From positions 1 through 5,421 of the forward strand of contig JAUNBO010000123.1 in NCBI GenBank assembly GCA_030527065.1: a DNA stretch of 5,421 bases, given 5' to 3'. Source of the stretch: Bacillota bacterium (lineage in GTDB: Bacteria > Bacillota > Clostridia > Peptostreptococcales > Anaerovoracaceae). The translations under genes were made by a program, and so were the position numbers. Shown here one piece after another: positions 5,045 to 5,421 of the stretch (positions are counted from its first letter, which is position 1; each line of letters begins with the position of its first letter). The notes beneath the pieces were generated by a model. The model was not told the origin of the DNA. It ran no database searches and saw only the letters and a program-made list of their open reading frames with translations.

Positions 5045-5421
5045 CGGAGCTGATCACAGAGCAGATCTTCCATGTGCTGGTGATGTTCGGCGGCGGCGCC
5101 ATCCTCATGACCTTCTGGGAGCTTCTGGCTGTCTGGCGGGTGCGCCGGAAGCCGGGAAGGCTCCTCTCCTTTTGCCAGGAGCTCTGCTACTGGGTCCTGG
5201 CGGCTCTGCTGGTCTCCGCCTTTTTTTATTATTGCAGCCATGGGGCTTTAAGCGTTCACGGCTTTCTGGCCCTGGGGGCCGGGGCCCTTTTTTGGAAATG
5301 GTTTTCTGTGAATAAAATTTCACGCAGCTTCTCCTTTATTTATGGTATAATGAGCCCGGTGATGCGTGTTGGAAAGCACAGCGAATTGCACCACAATCTA
5401 CCTCAGAATTCCAAACGGACC
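5041..5421 (+). CDS. yabQ: Spore cortex biosynthesis protein YabQ, 3' end outside window
   Basis: The frame starts at ATG 5041, inside the last codons of yabP (ATGA overlap), and stays open for 127 codons to the window edge. No clear ribosome binding site precedes it, so translation is probably coupled to yabP. Three hydrophobic segments (about residues 9-28, 47-66 and 72-90) make it an integral membrane protein, as known for YabQ, which in Bacillus subtilis is needed for spore cortex formation. The motif FCQELCYWVLAALLVSAFFYY matches the family's D/E-L-x-YW second helix. After about residue 90 the codons change: AT-rich codons such as AAT, ATA, TTG, CTA and CGT replace the usual GC-ending ones, and the His/Gln/Asn-containing tail is less basic than expected for YabQ. 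The true C-terminus may therefore differ, for example through a frameshift near the T6 run at 5288-5293. Confidence 0.8.
   Translation, partial: MTELITEQIFHVLVMFGGGAILMTFWELLAVWRVRRKPGRLLSFCQELCYWVLAALLVSAFFYYCSHGALSVHGFLALGAGALFWKWFSVNKISRSFSFIYGIMSPVMRVGKHSELHHNLPQNSKRT
5343..5351 (+). promoter_or_regulatory. Extended -10 promoter inside the yabQ frame
   Basis: TGGTATAAT is a perfect extended -10 element (TGnTATAAT). It lies in an AT-rich stretch (about 5311-5351) that contrasts with the GC-rich coding sequence before it. No good -35 box lies at 16-18 bases (the nearest is TTCACG at 5319-5324, 21 bases away), but extended -10 promoters can work without one. Transcription would begin near 5358. 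It could serve a downstream gene such as the divIC-like gene that often follows yabQ, or a non-coding RNA starting at the window edge. Confidence 0.45.
5365..5417 (+). other. Possible stem-loop downstream of the extended -10
   Basis: CGTGTTGGAA (5365-5374) can pair with TTCCAAACG (5409-5417) as nine base pairs with one bulged G at 5368. Inside the loop, ATTG (5385-5388) can pair with CAAT (5394-5397) around CACCA. The structure would begin about seven bases after the predicted start site of the extended -10 promoter, so it may be the 5' domain of a structured RNA or leader. I recognise no known family (not tmRNA, RNase P, SRP or T-box by their hallmark motifs), and the sequence ends before the element is complete. 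Confidence 0.3.

Overview
The window looks like a GC-rich, spore-forming Firmicute of class Clostridia, most likely Lachnospiraceae. The evidence is the sporulation pair yabP/yabQ, a WalR/WalK-type two-component system, strong AGGAGG-like ribosome binding sites, and a clostridial envelope peptidase combining LysM, G5 and M23 domains. The assignment rests on gene content and protein character only; no 16S or database comparison was possible. Every supported gene is on the + strand, and the long minus-strand open frames are shadows of these genes.

Layout. Positions 1-214 are non-coding: a GC-rich hairpin-forming stretch at the left edge, then an A-rich stretch carrying a near-consensus sigma-A promoter (TTGAAA, 17 bases, TATAAT), then a leader of about 70 bases with alternative short hairpins and a possible 9-residue leader peptide. 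Next come a membrane-anchored M23 metallopeptidase (215-2137), a WalR-like response regulator (2176-2874) and a WalK-like HAMP-PAS histidine kinase (2881-4695). These three are tightly spaced and very probably co-transcribed from the promoter at 111-139. A perfect 10-bp inverted repeat spans the peptidase stop codon. A 73-base gap with a sigma-E-like promoter candidate precedes yabP (4769-5044), which overlaps yabQ (5041 to beyond the right edge) by ATGA. The 3' part of the yabQ frame turns AT-rich, carries an extended -10 box, and is followed by a possible stem-loop, so another transcript may start there.

How the genes work together. WalK probably senses a state of the cell envelope and phosphorylates WalR, which in relatives controls peptidoglycan hydrolases. 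The peptidase in the same transcript is a natural effector or feedback component. Its long cytoplasmic N-terminal part, with a Cys/His cluster, is the least explained protein segment in the window. The yabP/yabQ pair belongs to mother-cell sporulation and spore cortex formation, and probably has its own timing through sigma-E. The order walR-walK-yabP, without walH/walI/walJ behind walK and without the S4-domain gene that often precedes yabP, suggests that two usually separate loci meet here.

I saw no tRNA, rRNA, CRISPR array, insertion sequence or phage gene. The best candidates for something undescribed are the cytoplasmic domain of the peptidase and the transcript that may start inside yabQ.
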